The notes under the pieces are model-generated. The model saw only the letters and a program-made list of their open reading frames with translations. It was not told where the DNA came from and made no database searches. Position numbers and translations under genes: made by a program. Positions 51,974 through 61,046 of a stretch of DNA of 64,000 nucleotides are shown one piece after another; the first letter of the stretch is position 1; each line of letters begins with the position of its first letter. The stretch spans positions 16,459 through 80,458 of the forward strand of contig NZ_BPQR01000045.1 of assembly GCF_022179345.1 (NCBI RefSeq), in the 5' to 3' direction. Source of the stretch: Methylobacterium jeotgali (GTDB taxonomy: Bacteria; Pseudomonadota; Alphaproteobacteria; Rhizobiales; Beijerinckiaceae).

Positions 51974-53014
51974 TCAGGCCCGCCAGTCCGGAATCGGCCG
52001 CGGCGGCGCCTCGATCCACTCCGGCACGGGCAGTCCGCGCTCGCGCAGGAAACTTGGGTTGAAGAGCTTCGAGGCGTAGCGCGCCGCCCCGTCGCAGAGG
52101 ATCGTCACGATGGTGTGGCCGGGCCCGAGCTCCCGGGCGAGGCGCACCGCGCCGGCGACGTTGATGCCCGACGAGCCCCCGAGCGACAGGCCTTCTTCGC
52201 GCATCAGCCGGAAGACGTGGCCCAGCGCCTCGGTGTCCGGCACGCGGAAGGACAGGTCCGGCGTGAAGCCCGCGAGGTTGCCGGTGACGCGCCCCTGGCC
52301 GATGCCCTCGGTGATCGAGGAGCCCTCGGCCTTGAGGGTGCCCGTCGTGTAGTGGGCGTGGAGCGCCGAGCCCTCGGGGTCGGCGAGCGCGATCTTCACC
52401 TCGGGCTTGCGGGCGCGCAGCGCCTCGGCGATGCCGGCGAGCGTGCCGCCGGTCCCCGCCGCGCAGATGAAGCCGTCGACTGCGCCGTCCGTCGCCTCGA
52501 AGATCTCCGGCCCGGTGCCCTCGACATGGGCCCGGCGGTTGGCGGTGTTGTCGAACTGGTCGGCGAAGAAGGCGCCCTTCGGCTCGGTCTCGGCGAGGCG
52601 CTCGGCCAGCCGCCTGGCGACGCGGGCGTAGTTGTTGGGGTTCGAGAAGGGCACCGCCGGCACCTCCACGAGCTGCGCGCCCGCGAGCCGCAGGGTCTGC
52701 TTCTTCTCCTCGGACTGGGTCTCGGGGATGACGATGAGGGTGCGGTAGCCGAGCACGCTCGCCACCAGCGCCAGGCCGATGCCCGTGTTGCCGGCGGTGC
52801 CCTCGACGATGGTGCCGCCGGGCCGCAGCAGGCCGCGGGCCTCGGCGTCGCGCACGATGAACAGCGCCGCCCTGTCCTTCACGGAGAGACCGGGGTTCAG
52901 GAACTCCGCCTTGCCGAGGATGGTGCAGCCGGTCTCCTGCGAGGCCCGAGCGAGCCGGATCAGCGGCGTCCGGCCGATCGCGGCGAGCACGTCGGGGCGG
53001 GGGGCGTCGGTCAT
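51974..53014 (-). CDS. cysK: cysteine synthase (O-acetylserine sulfhydrylase family)
   Basis: A 346-residue PLP enzyme making cysteine from O-acetylserine and sulfide. PLP-Lys is at 46 (L-S-V-K-D-R-A), substrate loop G-T-A-G-N-T-G at 72-78, and phosphate-binding G-T-G-G-T. It is longer than classical CysK (~310) because of extra loops, so a specialised sulfhydrylase (S-sulfocysteine or another nucleophile) cannot be excluded. It is the last gene of a leftward sulfate-transport cluster, 82 bp after cysA, which supports the role. Confidence 0.88.
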   Translation of the reverse strand: MTDAPRPDVLAAIGRTPLIRLARASQETGCTILGKAEFLNPGLSVKDRAALFIVRDAEARGLLRPGGTIVEGTAGNTGIGLALVASVLGYRTLIVIPETQSEEKKQTLRLAGAQLVEVPAVPFSNPNNYARVARRLAERLAETEPKGAFFADQFDNTANRRAHVEGTGPEIFEATDGAVDGFICAAGTGGTLAGIAEALRARKPEVKIALADPEGSALHAHYTTGTLKAEGSSITEGIGQGRVTGNLAGFTPDLSFRVPDTEALGHVFRLMREEGLSLGGSSGINVAGAVRLARELGPGHTIVTILCDGAARYASKLFNPSFLRERGLPVPEWIEAPPRPIPDWRA

Positions 53015-53096
53015 GGGTCGCGGGCCTGGCCGTTCGATGGGGGACGCCGCTCCATAGACGGCCCGCCGGGTTTCGGCGAGCGCGGCTCCGGAGGGA

Positions 53097-54134
<1,038 letters not shown>

Positions 54135-54138
54135 GCCG

Positions 54139-55035
54139 CTAGTGAGCCCGGCCTGACGCGAGCTCGTCCGCGTAGCGCCACTCGAGGACGGACTTGATGA
54201 CGAGCGTGACGAGGGCGAGGCCGGCGAGAACGGTGGCGACGGCGAAAGCGGCGACGAAGTTGTACTCATTGTAGAGGATCTCCACGTGGAGAGGGATCGT
54301 GTTGGTGAGGCCGCGGATGTGGCCGGAGACCACCGACACCGCCCCGAACTCGCCCATCGCCCGGGCATTGCAGAGCAGCACGCTGTAGAGCAGGCCCCAG
54401 CGGATGTTGGGCAGCGTCACCGTGAGGAAGGTGTGGAACCCGGAGGCGCCGAGCGTCAGGGCGGCCTCCTCCTCGGCGGTGCCCTGCTCCTGCATGAGCG
54501 GGATCAGCTCGCGGGCGACGAAGGGGAAGGTCACGAAGATCGTGGCGAGCACGATGCCCGGCAGCGCGAACAGGATCTGGATGCCGTGCTCGGCGAGGAA
54601 GACGCCGAACAGCCCCTGCGAGCCGAACAGCAGCACGTAGATCAGCCCCGAGACCACCGGCGAGACCGAGAAGGGCAGGTCGATGAGCGTGATCAGCAGG
54701 CTCTTGCCCACGAACTCGAACTTGGCGATCGCCCAGGAGGCGGCCACCCCGAAGACGAGGTTGAAGGGCACGGCGATCGCCGCGACCGTGAGCGTCAGCC
54801 GGATCGCGCTCCAGGCGTCGGGCTCGCGGAAGGCGGCGAGGTAGGCGTCGAACCCCTTGGCGAAGGCCTGGGCGAAGACCGTGACCAGCGGCAGCACCAG
54901 GAACAGGGCGAGGAACAGGATCGCGACGCCGGTGAGCAGCCAGCGCACCGAGCCGCCCTCGGTGACGACGCTCGCCGGGGGCGCGGCCGCCCTGTCCGCG
55001 GCCGCGAAGCTTGCGGGAACGAGCGTCTCAGACAT
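54139..55035 (-). CDS. cysW: sulfate ABC transporter permease
   Basis: A 298-residue inner-membrane permease with six hydrophobic helices and the EAA loop ([11 protein letters not shown]) that docks on CysA. The N-terminal 30 residues are polar. It overlaps the end of cysT by 8 bp. Confidence 0.94.
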   Translation of the reverse strand: MSETLVPASFAAADRAAAPPASVVTEGGSVRWLLTGVAILFLALFLVLPLVTVFAQAFAKGFDAYLAAFREPDAWSAIRLTLTVAAIAVPFNLVFGVAASWAIAKFEFVGKSLLITLIDLPFSVSPVVSGLIYVLLFGSQGLFGVFLAEHGIQILFALPGIVLATIFVTFPFVARELIPLMQEQGTAEEEAALTLGASGFHTFLTVTLPNIRWGLLYSVLLCNARAMGEFGAVSVVSGHIRGLTNTIPLHVEILYNEYNFVAAFAVATVLAGLALVTLVIKSVLEWRYADELASGRAH

Positions 55036-55882
55036 AGCCGAACCTCCGCCGGCTCCAGGCCTGGATCAGGTTGATGAGAAGGAGCGTCAGGAAGGAGATC
55101 GCCAGCATGATCGTGGCGATGGCCGCCGCGCCCCCGTAGTCGAACTCGGAGAGCTTGATGACGATGAGCAGCGGCGCGATCTCCGACACGTAGGGCAGGT
55201 TGCCGGCGATGAAGATGATCGAGCCGTACTCGCCGACGCCCCGGGCGAAGGCGAGCGCGAAGCCGGTGAGCACCGCCGGGATCAGCGGCGGCAGCACCAC
55301 GCGGGTCAGGGTCCGCCAGCGGGTGGCGCCGAGCGTCGCCGAGGCCTCCTCGATCTCCTTGTCGATCTCCGCGATCAGCGGCTGCACCGTGCGCACCGCG
55401 AAGGGCAGCCCGATGAAGACCATGGCGATGAAGATACCGACCGGCGTGTAGGCGGCCTTGATGCCGATCTTTTCCAGCTGCTCACCGACGAGGCCGTTGG
55501 GGGCGTAGAGGGAGGCCAGCGCGATGCCGGCCACCGCGGTGGGCAGGGCGAAGGGCAGGTCGACGACCGCGTCGACGAGGCGCCGTCCGGGGAAGCGGTA
55601 GCGGGTCAGCACCCAGGCCACCAGGAAGCCGAAGACCGAGGCGACGAGGGCGGCGACGAGCGACACCCCGAAGCTGACCTTGAGGGCGCTCGCCACCCGC
55701 GGGTCGCTCGCCACCTCGAGGATGCCGGAGAGGCCGAGCCCCGAGGCGCGGGCGACGAGGGCGGCCAGCGGCAGCAGCACGACGAGGCCGAGGCAGGTGA
55801 GCGCGTAGCCGAAGGTGAGGCCGAAGCCGGGGATCACGCTCGGCTGCCGGAAGCGCCGTCTCGGCCGGAGAGTCTCGACCAT
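55028..55882 (-). CDS. cysT: sulfate ABC transporter permease
   Basis: A 284-residue permease from ATG 55882, with six hydrophobic helices and EAA loop [10 protein letters not shown]. It starts with M-V-E-T-L-R-P; a longer frame upstream has no similarity. It is followed by cysW with overlap and preceded by the binding-protein gene at 101 bp. Confidence 0.93.
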   Translation of the reverse strand: MVETLRPRRRFRQPSVIPGFGLTFGYALTCLGLVVLLPLAALVARASGLGLSGILEVASDPRVASALKVSFGVSLVAALVASVFGFLVAWVLTRYRFPGRRLVDAVVDLPFALPTAVAGIALASLYAPNGLVGEQLEKIGIKAAYTPVGIFIAMVFIGLPFAVRTVQPLIAEIDKEIEEASATLGATRWRTLTRVVLPPLIPAVLTGFALAFARGVGEYGSIIFIAGNLPYVSEIAPLLIVIKLSEFDYGGAAAIATIMLAISFLTLLLINLIQAWSRRRFGYV

Positions 55883-55983
55883 GGGAGTCCGGGGGCTGGA
55901 GTTCGGGCGCGCGAGGACAGCGCGCGAGACGGGTGAAGGTTGCCGGCCGCCCATGGAAGGGGCGGCCGGCGATCGGAAGAGGG

Positions 55984-57015
55984 CTAGCGGCCGGCCTTGC
56001 TCAGCTGGTCGAACAGGCCGCCATTGTCGAAGTTCTTCTGGATGTCGTCCCAGTTGCCCTGGAGATCCTCGATCTTGAAGAGCTTGATCTCGGGCAGGAG
56101 GGCGAGATCCTCCTTCTTGGCGGCCTCGCGCTTGCTCGGCCGGTAGTGGTGCTTGGCGAAGATCGCCTGCGCCTGGTCCGTGTAGAGGAAGGCGAGGTAG
56201 CCCTCGGCCTGCTTGCGGGTGCCCTTGCGGTCGACGTTGGCATCGACGAGGGCCACCGGCGGCTCCGCGTAGATCGAGGTCGGCGGCACCACGATGTCGA
56301 ACTTGTCCCGTCCGAACTCGTCGAACACGAGGAAGGCCTCGTTCTCCCAGGCCGGCAGCACGTCGCCGAGGCCGCGCTGGGCGAAGGTCACGGTCGAGCC
56401 GCGGGCGCCGGTGTCGAGGACGGGCACGTTCTTGTAGAGCTGCCCGACGAAGGCGTTGGCCTTCTCCGCGTCCTTGTCCTTGGTGTAGGCGTAGCCCCAG
56501 GCGGCGAGGAAGTTCCAGCGCCCGCCAGCGGAGGTCTTCGGGTTCGGGGTGATGACCTTGATGTCGGGCTTGGCGAGGTCGTCCCAGTCCTTGATGCCCT
56601 TCGGGTTGCCCTTGCGGACGAGGAACACCACGGTCGAGGTGTAGGGCAGGCCCTCGTTCGGCTGCCTCTGGCGCCAGTCGGCGGGGATCTTCTTGGTCAG
56701 CTTGGCGATGGCGTCGATGTCCGAGGGGATGCCGAGCGTCACCACGTCGGCGTCCACCCCGTCGATGACCGTGCGCGCCTGGGAGCCGGAGCCGCCATGG
56801 GAGGCGCGCACCGTCACGGTCTCCCCGGTCTTGGCCTTCCAGTACTCGGCGAACGCGGTGTTGATGTCGCGGTAGAGCTCGCGGGTCGGGTCGTAGGAGA
56901 CGTTGAGGAGCGCGGTCTCGGCCGCCATCGCGGGCGCCGCCGCGAGGCAGGCGGCCAGCGCAAGCCCCGTCAGCAGGGAGCGGCGGCCAGGCTTGGTCTC
57001 GTGTCTCGTGCTCAC
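55984..57015 (-). CDS. sbp: periplasmic sulfate-binding protein
   Basis: A 343-residue binding protein. The signal peptide runs through the A-M-A-A cleavage at about residue 32, and the mature protein opens with L-L-N-V-S-Y-D-P-T-R-E-L-Y. H-G-G-S-G-S-Q-A-R and the L-G-I-P-S-D-I-D segment are family blocks. GTG 57015 with an upstream GGAGA is preferred to the ATG at 57093. It heads the operon sbp-cysT-cysW-cysA-cysK and lies beneath two similar palindromes. Confidence 0.93.
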   Translation of the reverse strand: MSTRHETKPGRRSLLTGLALAACLAAAPAMAAETALLNVSYDPTRELYRDINTAFAEYWKAKTGETVTVRASHGGSGSQARTVIDGVDADVVTLGIPSDIDAIAKLTKKIPADWRQRQPNEGLPYTSTVVFLVRKGNPKGIKDWDDLAKPDIKVITPNPKTSAGGRWNFLAAWGYAYTKDKDAEKANAFVGQLYKNVPVLDTGARGSTVTFAQRGLGDVLPAWENEAFLVFDEFGRDKFDIVVPPTSIYAEPPVALVDANVDRKGTRKQAEGYLAFLYTDQAQAIFAKHHYRPSKREAAKKEDLALLPEIKLFKIEDLQGNWDDIQKNFDNGGLFDQLSKAGR

Positions 57016-57068
57016 GTCATTCTCCGCGTCGCGTCCGCCCGGTAGGGCAGGCCGTCTGCTGCGGATGT

Positions 57069-57086
57069 CGTTCTTTTTACAGAACG
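57069..57086. promoter_or_regulatory. palindrome upstream of sbp, candidate sulfur-regulon operator (site 1)
   Basis: CGTTCTTTTTACAGAACG is a perfect 6-bp inverted repeat around 6 bp, containing GTTCT-N6-AGAAC. It lies about 54 bp upstream of the sbp GTG, in promoter position. The regulator is unknown; a sulfur-responsive LysR-type protein is one possibility. Confidence 0.55.
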
Positions 57087-57220
57087 TTGTCAAGCATCGA
57101 GGGCGAGCCGAATGCAGGTGCTGCAGGCCCTCAAATCTCCCGGAAGCCGACTCTGCGCTCGCGTATGGAACGAAAACCTAGAGCGCGCGCCAATCGGGGA
57201 CGGTTCGTCTCACAGCTGAC

Positions 57221-57238
57221 TGTTCTTTAGAAAGAACA
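57221..57238. promoter_or_regulatory. palindrome upstream of sbp, candidate operator (site 2)
   Basis: TGTTCTTTAGAAAGAACA is a perfect palindrome (8-bp arms, 2-bp centre) and has the same GTTCT-N6-AGAAC core as site 1, 152 bp away. It also lies past the stop of the 67-residue gene, next to a small hairpin at 57243-57266, so a part in transcription termination is possible. Confidence 0.5.
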
Positions 57239-57285
57239 TCTGCCCTGCACATGACGCAGTGCGGGGATAATGTCTGCCGCCGTGC

Positions 57286-57489
57286 TCAGGAATCGAGGTA
57301 GCCCGCCTCGCGCAGCGCGTTCTCGACGGCGCCGAGCAGGGCCTCCTCGTCCTCGCGGGAGATGGGCGCGTCCTCCGGCTCCTCCGGGATCGCCGCCGCG
57401 AGAGGCGCGATCCGGGGCGGGTTCCACCCGGCGAAGCGGAACAGGCCGGAGGCCGCCGTGACCGCGCCGGCGATCGACACCTGTGCCAT
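57286..57489 (-). CDS. small protein of unknown function
   Basis: A 67-residue product from ATG 57489 (GGGGAGAGA upstream). It starts with a short hydrophobic part (V-S-I-A-G-A-V-T-A-A-S-G-L-F-R-F) and ends with an acidic helix (S-R-E-D-E-E-A-L-L-G-A-V-E-N-A-L). No family recognised. A CtrA-type box 49-64 bp upstream suggests cell-cycle control. Confidence 0.6.
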   Translation of the reverse strand: MAQVSIAGAVTAASGLFRFAGWNPPRIAPLAAAIPEEPEDAPISREDEEALLGAVENALREAGYLDS

Positions 57490-57537
57490 GGGTCTCTCTC
57501 CCCAGGACCGGGGCCGCGCCGGCCCCGCCAAGCTTCC

Positions 57538-57553
57538 TTAACGATCCGTTAAC
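57538..57553. promoter_or_regulatory. CtrA binding site
   Basis: TTAACGATCCGTTAAC matches the full CtrA consensus TTAA-N7-TTAA(C) and, being nearly palindromic, reads well on both strands. It lies 49 bp upstream of the 67-residue gene. CtrA is the cell-cycle and motility regulator of alphaproteobacteria; such sites are rare by chance in GC-rich DNA. Confidence 0.65.
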
Positions 57554-57769
57554 GAGCTTGGACCGGTTCGGGTCCCTGCACAAGTTCGGGAGATGCCGTC
57601 AGGGATGCGTCAACCCTGACGCGAGCGCCCGCGTGACGGAGGGAGCGATGGGGGCAATCGCTTAAGCGGCGGCGGCTAGGGGTGCTGGCGCACCTCCCGC
57701 TCGCGGGCCGCGTCCTAGAAGGGCGGCCGGAGCGACCTGGCTCCACCTCGAACCGCAAGACCAACGACC

Positions 57770-57850
57770 ATGACCGTGATCGCGCTCATCCTCGCCGGCA
57801 ATCTCGTGCTCGCCGGCCTGTTCTCCCTCGTCGCCGTCGCCGTCGACTGA
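57770..57850 (+). CDS. possible 26-residue membrane peptide
   Basis: A short frame of almost only hydrophobic residues (M-T-V-I-A-L-I-L-A-G-N-L-V-L-A-G) that would form one membrane helix. There is no strong ribosome site. It may be a KdpF- or YnaJ-like mini-protein, or chance. It converges on the NepR-like gene with 7 bp between them. Confidence 0.3.
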   Translation: MTVIALILAGNLVLAGLFSLVAVAVD

Positions 57851-57857
57851 GGCGTCC

Positions 57858-58046
57858 CTACCGCTTGGCGCCGTCGAGCCGCTCGATCAGGCTCTTGAGC
57901 CGGGCGTCGACCGGCTCCGGCGGCCTGCCGGCATAGGCATCCTTCAGGGTCTCGCCGAGATGGCGGCGGACGTCCGCGGCGAGCCCGGGGCCCGTGGCCT
58001 TGGCCGCCGGCGCGCGGTCGGGAGAGGTCTTTCGGCCGTCGAGCAT
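57858..58046 (-). CDS. NepR-like anti-sigma factor
   Basis: A 62-residue protein from ATG 58046. After a basic, disordered N-terminus the core R-R-H-L-G-E-T-L-K-D-A-Y and P-P-E-P-V-D-A-R-L-K-S-L-I-E-R-L matches the two-helix pattern of NepR (helix L-G-x-x-L-x-x-x-Y, then P-V-P-x-R-F-x-x-L-L). NepR sequesters EcfG and is released by PhyR under stress. No ecfG or phyR gene is adjacent, so this may be a paralogue. Family call is moderate. Confidence 0.6.
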   Translation of the reverse strand: MLDGRKTSPDRAPAAKATGPGLAADVRRHLGETLKDAYAGRPPEPVDARLKSLIERLDGAKR

Positions 58047-58286
58047 GCGTGGGCTCCTGTCCACCATGAGCCGCCCGAGCCTCGCCGAATTTGGTTAAGC
58101 GTCCGTCACTGCGGTCGCAGAGCGTTCCCCGTCACCCCGGTCTGCCAACGACTTGCTGGCGATTTGCGGGGTCTTCCACGATGAGATCGCATCATTGCTG
58201 ATATTCACCATGAATCCGCCGAATGCTTGAAGTCGATCCCCGCCGATCATAGCGTCGAGATCTTCGGAATTTCGGGATCTCAGCCC

Positions 58287-58544
58287 ATGTCGACCCGCAG
58301 CATCGTTTACGACACCATCGCCCAGGTGGCCCGCGAGCAGGAGAAGGTGCTCCCCGCCCTCGACGACGATCTGGTCCTCCTCGAGTCGGGTCTCGACTCG
58401 CTCTGCTTCGCGATCCTCGTGAGCCGTCTCGAGGACGCGCTCGGCGTCGACCCGTTCACCGCCTCCGACGAGATCGTCTTCCCCGTCACGGTCGGCGAGT
58501 TCGTCACCCTCTACGAGACCGCCGCCCTCGACGCGGCCGCCTGA
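58287..58544 (+). CDS. acyl carrier protein (specialised)
   Basis: An 85-residue carrier from ATG 58287. The phosphopantetheine Ser is residue 38 in L-L-E-S-G-L-D-S-L, with the usual four-helix ACP pattern (F-A-I-L-V-S-R-L-E-D-A-L-G). It differs from housekeeping AcpP by lacking the acidic D-S-L-D-x-V-E helix II. It is the first gene of a three-gene operon; the ligase starts 1 bp after its stop. An AT-richer 240-bp region upstream should hold the promoter. Confidence 0.85.
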   Translation: MSTRSIVYDTIAQVAREQEKVLPALDDDLVLLESGLDSLCFAILVSRLEDALGVDPFTASDEIVFPVTVGEFVTLYETAALDAAA

Positions 58545-58545
58545 G

Positions 58546-59913
58546 ATGCGCGCCCTCGGCGAGGTCCTGGCCGGGGCGGCTCCCGGCCGCCGGTTGCACG
58601 GGGCGGAGCGGAGCCTCGCCTTCGCCGATCTGCGGCAGCTGACGCCGCTCGACGGCCCGGTCTCCGGCGCCCGCGTGCTCCTCGTCACCGGCGACCAGCT
58701 CTCGGCGGCGCTGGCCCTGCTCGCCCTCGACGGGCACGCCGCCGCGATCGTCCTGTGCCCGCCCGACCTCGCGCCCGAGCACCTGCCGGTGATCGCCGAG
58801 CGGGCCGGCGCTGACACCCTCGTCACCGACCGCGACCCGGCCGATCTGCCCGGCCTCGACGGGCTGCGCCACGTCGCCTGCCGCTGGCCTCTTTTGCCGG
58901 CACAGGAAGCGATCGGGGAGCCTGCGTACGCGACGGAGTGGCTGCTCCTCACCTCCGGCACCACCGGCGTGCCGAAGCTCGTGCGCCACACCCTCGCCGG
59001 GCTCACCGCCGCGATCCGCCTGGCGCCGGCCGATGCGCCGCCGCCGGTCTGGGCGACCTTCTACGACATCCGCCGCTACGGCGGCCTCCAGATCTTCCTG
59101 CGCGGCGTCGTCGGCACCGGCTCGCTGGTGCTGTCGAGCGCGGGCGAGCCCGTCGCCGACCATCTGCGCCGGCTCGCGAGCCATGACGTCACGCATCTCT
59201 CCGGCACGCCCTCCCACTGGCGCCGGGTGCTGATGTCGCCGGCCAGGGGCGCCATCGCGCCGGGCTATGTCCGCCTCTCCGGCGAGATCGCCGACCAGGC
59301 CGTGCTCGACGGCCTGCGCGAGACCTATCCGGGCGCCTCCATCGGCCACGCCTACGCCTCCACCGAGGCCGGCGTCGGCTTCGAGGTGACGGACGGGCGC
59401 GAGGGCTTCCCGGAGGCGTTCGTCGGCCGGGCCGGCGCCGAGGTCGAGATGCGGGTGGTGGACGGGAGCCTGCGCATCCGCTCCGGCCGCACCGCCGACG
59501 CCTATGTCGGCACGGCGGGGCTGGCGCTCGCGGACGCGGACGGCTTCGTCGATACCGGCGACATGGTCGAGCTGCGCGACGGGCGCTACCGCTTCGTCGG
59601 CCGGCGCGGCGGCATCATCAATGTCGGCGGCCTGAAGGTGCATCCGGAGGAGGTCGAGGCGGTCATCAACGGCCACGCGCTCGTGCGCATGTCTCTGGTG
59701 GAGGCCCGGCGCAACCCGATCACCGGCGCGGTCGTCTCCGCCCGCGTCGTGCTGGAGCCCGGCGCCGCGGAGACCCCGGAGGCGGAGGTGCGGGCCGAGA
59801 TCCTCGCCGCCTGCCGCAGCGCGCTCAGCCCCCACAAGGTGCCCGCGCTCCTCAAGGTCGTGGCGAGCCTCGAGATGACGGCCGCCGGCAAGCTCGCGAG
59901 GCCGCATGCCTGA
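58546..59913 (+). CDS. AMP-dependent acyl-ACP ligase/synthetase (ANL family)
   Basis: A 455-residue adenylating enzyme, shorter than typical acyl-CoA synthetases (~520-560). The ATP motif A3 is L-L-T-S-G-T-T-G-V-P-K; A5-like Y-A-S-T-E-A-G; A7 T-G-D-M-V-E; A8 hinge G-R-R-G-G-I-I-N-V-G-G-L-K-V-H-P-E-E-V-E; A10 Lys in the terminal A-A-G-K-L-A-R. Flanked by an ACP and an SDR, it most likely loads an unknown acid onto the neighbouring carrier. It overlaps the SDR gene by 8 bp. Confidence 0.85.
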   Translation: MRALGEVLAGAAPGRRLHGAERSLAFADLRQLTPLDGPVSGARVLLVTGDQLSAALALLALDGHAAAIVLCPPDLAPEHLPVIAERAGADTLVTDRDPADLPGLDGLRHVACRWPLLPAQEAIGEPAYATEWLLLTSGTTGVPKLVRHTLAGLTAAIRLAPADAPPPVWATFYDIRRYGGLQIFLRGVVGTGSLVLSSAGEPVADHLRRLASHDVTHLSGTPSHWRRVLMSPARGAIAPGYVRLSGEIADQAVLDGLRETYPGASIGHAYASTEAGVGFEVTDGREGFPEAFVGRAGAEVEMRVVDGSLRIRSGRTADAYVGTAGLALADADGFVDTGDMVELRDGRYRFVGRRGGIINVGGLKVHPEEVEAVINGHALVRMSLVEARRNPITGAVVSARVVLEPGAAETPEAEVRAEILAACRSALSPHKVPALLKVVASLEMTAAGKLARPHA

Positions 59914-60646
59914 GAAGACCGTCCTCGTCACCGGCGGCAGCCGCGGCCTCGGGCTCGCGATCGCCCAAAGACTGTCGGGCGCCGGCTACCGGGTCATCGC
60001 GGTCGCCCGCAGCGAGAGCGAGCCCTTGCGGGAGGCGGCCGAGGAGGCCCGTGCTCGCGAGGCCGGCGCGATCCATTTCCGCGCCGCTGACCTTTCCGAC
60101 ATAGAGGGGCTCGCCCCGTTGGTGAGAGGTGTCCGAAAAGAATTCGGGCCGCTCCACGGCCTCGTCAACAACGCCGGCATCGGCACCGAGGGGCTGCTCG
60201 CGACGATGCAGAACCCGCATATCGAGGCGCTCATCCGCCTCAACACGCTCTCGCCGATCCTGCTCACCAAGTTCGTGGTGCGCGGCATGATGGCGGATGG
60301 CGCCGGCCGCATCGTCAACCTGTCCTCGATCATCGCCTCGACGGGCTACTCGGCGCTCTCCGTCTACGCGGCGACCAAGGCCTCGATGATCGGCTTCACG
60401 AAGTCGCTCGCCCGCGAGGTCGGCCATCTCGGCATCACCGTGAACGCCGTGGCGCCGGGCTTCATCGACACCGAGCTCACCCGCTCCATGGACGACGAGG
60501 ACCGCGCCCGCATCGCCCGCCGCAGCGCCCTGCGCCGGCTCGCCGAACCCAGGGACGTCGCCGCGGCGGTCGAGTTCCTGATGGGCGAGGGCGGCCGCAG
60601 CGTCACGGGGACGGTGCTGACGGTGGACGCCGGGAACACGGCGTAA
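59906..60646 (+). CDS. SDR family oxidoreductase (FabG-like)
   Basis: A 246-residue short-chain dehydrogenase. Cofactor motif T-G-G-S-R-G-L-G at 9-16, N-N-A-G at 88-91, catalytic Ser141, Tyr154 and Lys158 (Y-A-A-T-K), and P-G-F-I-D-T. It probably reduces a 3-oxoacyl or related carbonyl on the ACP of this operon. The 8-bp overlap with the ligase indicates coupled translation. It is not the housekeeping fabG, which sits with fabD/acpP in other loci. Confidence 0.86.
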   Translation: MPEKTVLVTGGSRGLGLAIAQRLSGAGYRVIAVARSESEPLREAAEEARAREAGAIHFRAADLSDIEGLAPLVRGVRKEFGPLHGLVNNAGIGTEGLLATMQNPHIEALIRLNTLSPILLTKFVVRGMMADGAGRIVNLSSIIASTGYSALSVYAATKASMIGFTKSLAREVGHLGITVNAVAPGFIDTELTRSMDDEDRARIARRSALRRLAEPRDVAAAVEFLMGEGGRSVTGTVLTVDAGNTA

Positions 60647-61046
60647 GGGCTCTTCTCCGCTCGGGCATCGCTCGCTCGCGCCCCCGCCGTTCGAAGAGCT
60701 TGAAGAAGCCTCGGTCCGGTTCCTGATCGTCGCGGGAGCCAAACGTTCGACCGCAGCTCATGCCGTCACCGCCTCGATCCGCCGGCCAAGGTCGGCGTGC
60801 AAAGCAGAGACGAGGCGGTCGATCACCCCATCACGCGCCGCCCCCTCCGCCCAGGCCCGGCTCCCAGGCCGCCCGTCACACACGCCTCATGTGGGCCGCC
60901 GTGTCGCGCCTCCAGAGTTTCGGTCGTTCTGCTTCACAATCTTGCCGTCTCGATGCTAACGTCGAGTCGTTTGGCGCAGCATCGGCAGTTATGGCCTCAG
61001 ATGTCGCGGCGATCGAGATCATGAGCATTTCTCGCGGGGGCAGGAA
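60647..61046. other. 400-bp intergenic region with a possible gene remnant
   Basis: On the minus strand a frame ending with TGA at 60758-60760 reads A-W-A-E-G-A-A-R-D-G-V-I-D-R-L-V and then S-A-L-H-A-D-L-G-R-R-I-E-A-V-T-A, which has the texture of a protein C-terminus. It is closed by an in-frame stop at about 60885 and has no start, so it may be the tail of a deleted gene. The remainder becomes gradually AT-richer towards the toxin-like gene and probably contains its promoter. No mobile-element ends were found. Confidence 0.35.

Noticed and set aside
57016..57093. Start of sbp at ATG 57093
   Set aside because: The extra 26 residues do not resemble a signal peptide and would overlap palindrome site 1; GTG 57015 has a GGAGA ribosome site and opens directly into the signal peptide.
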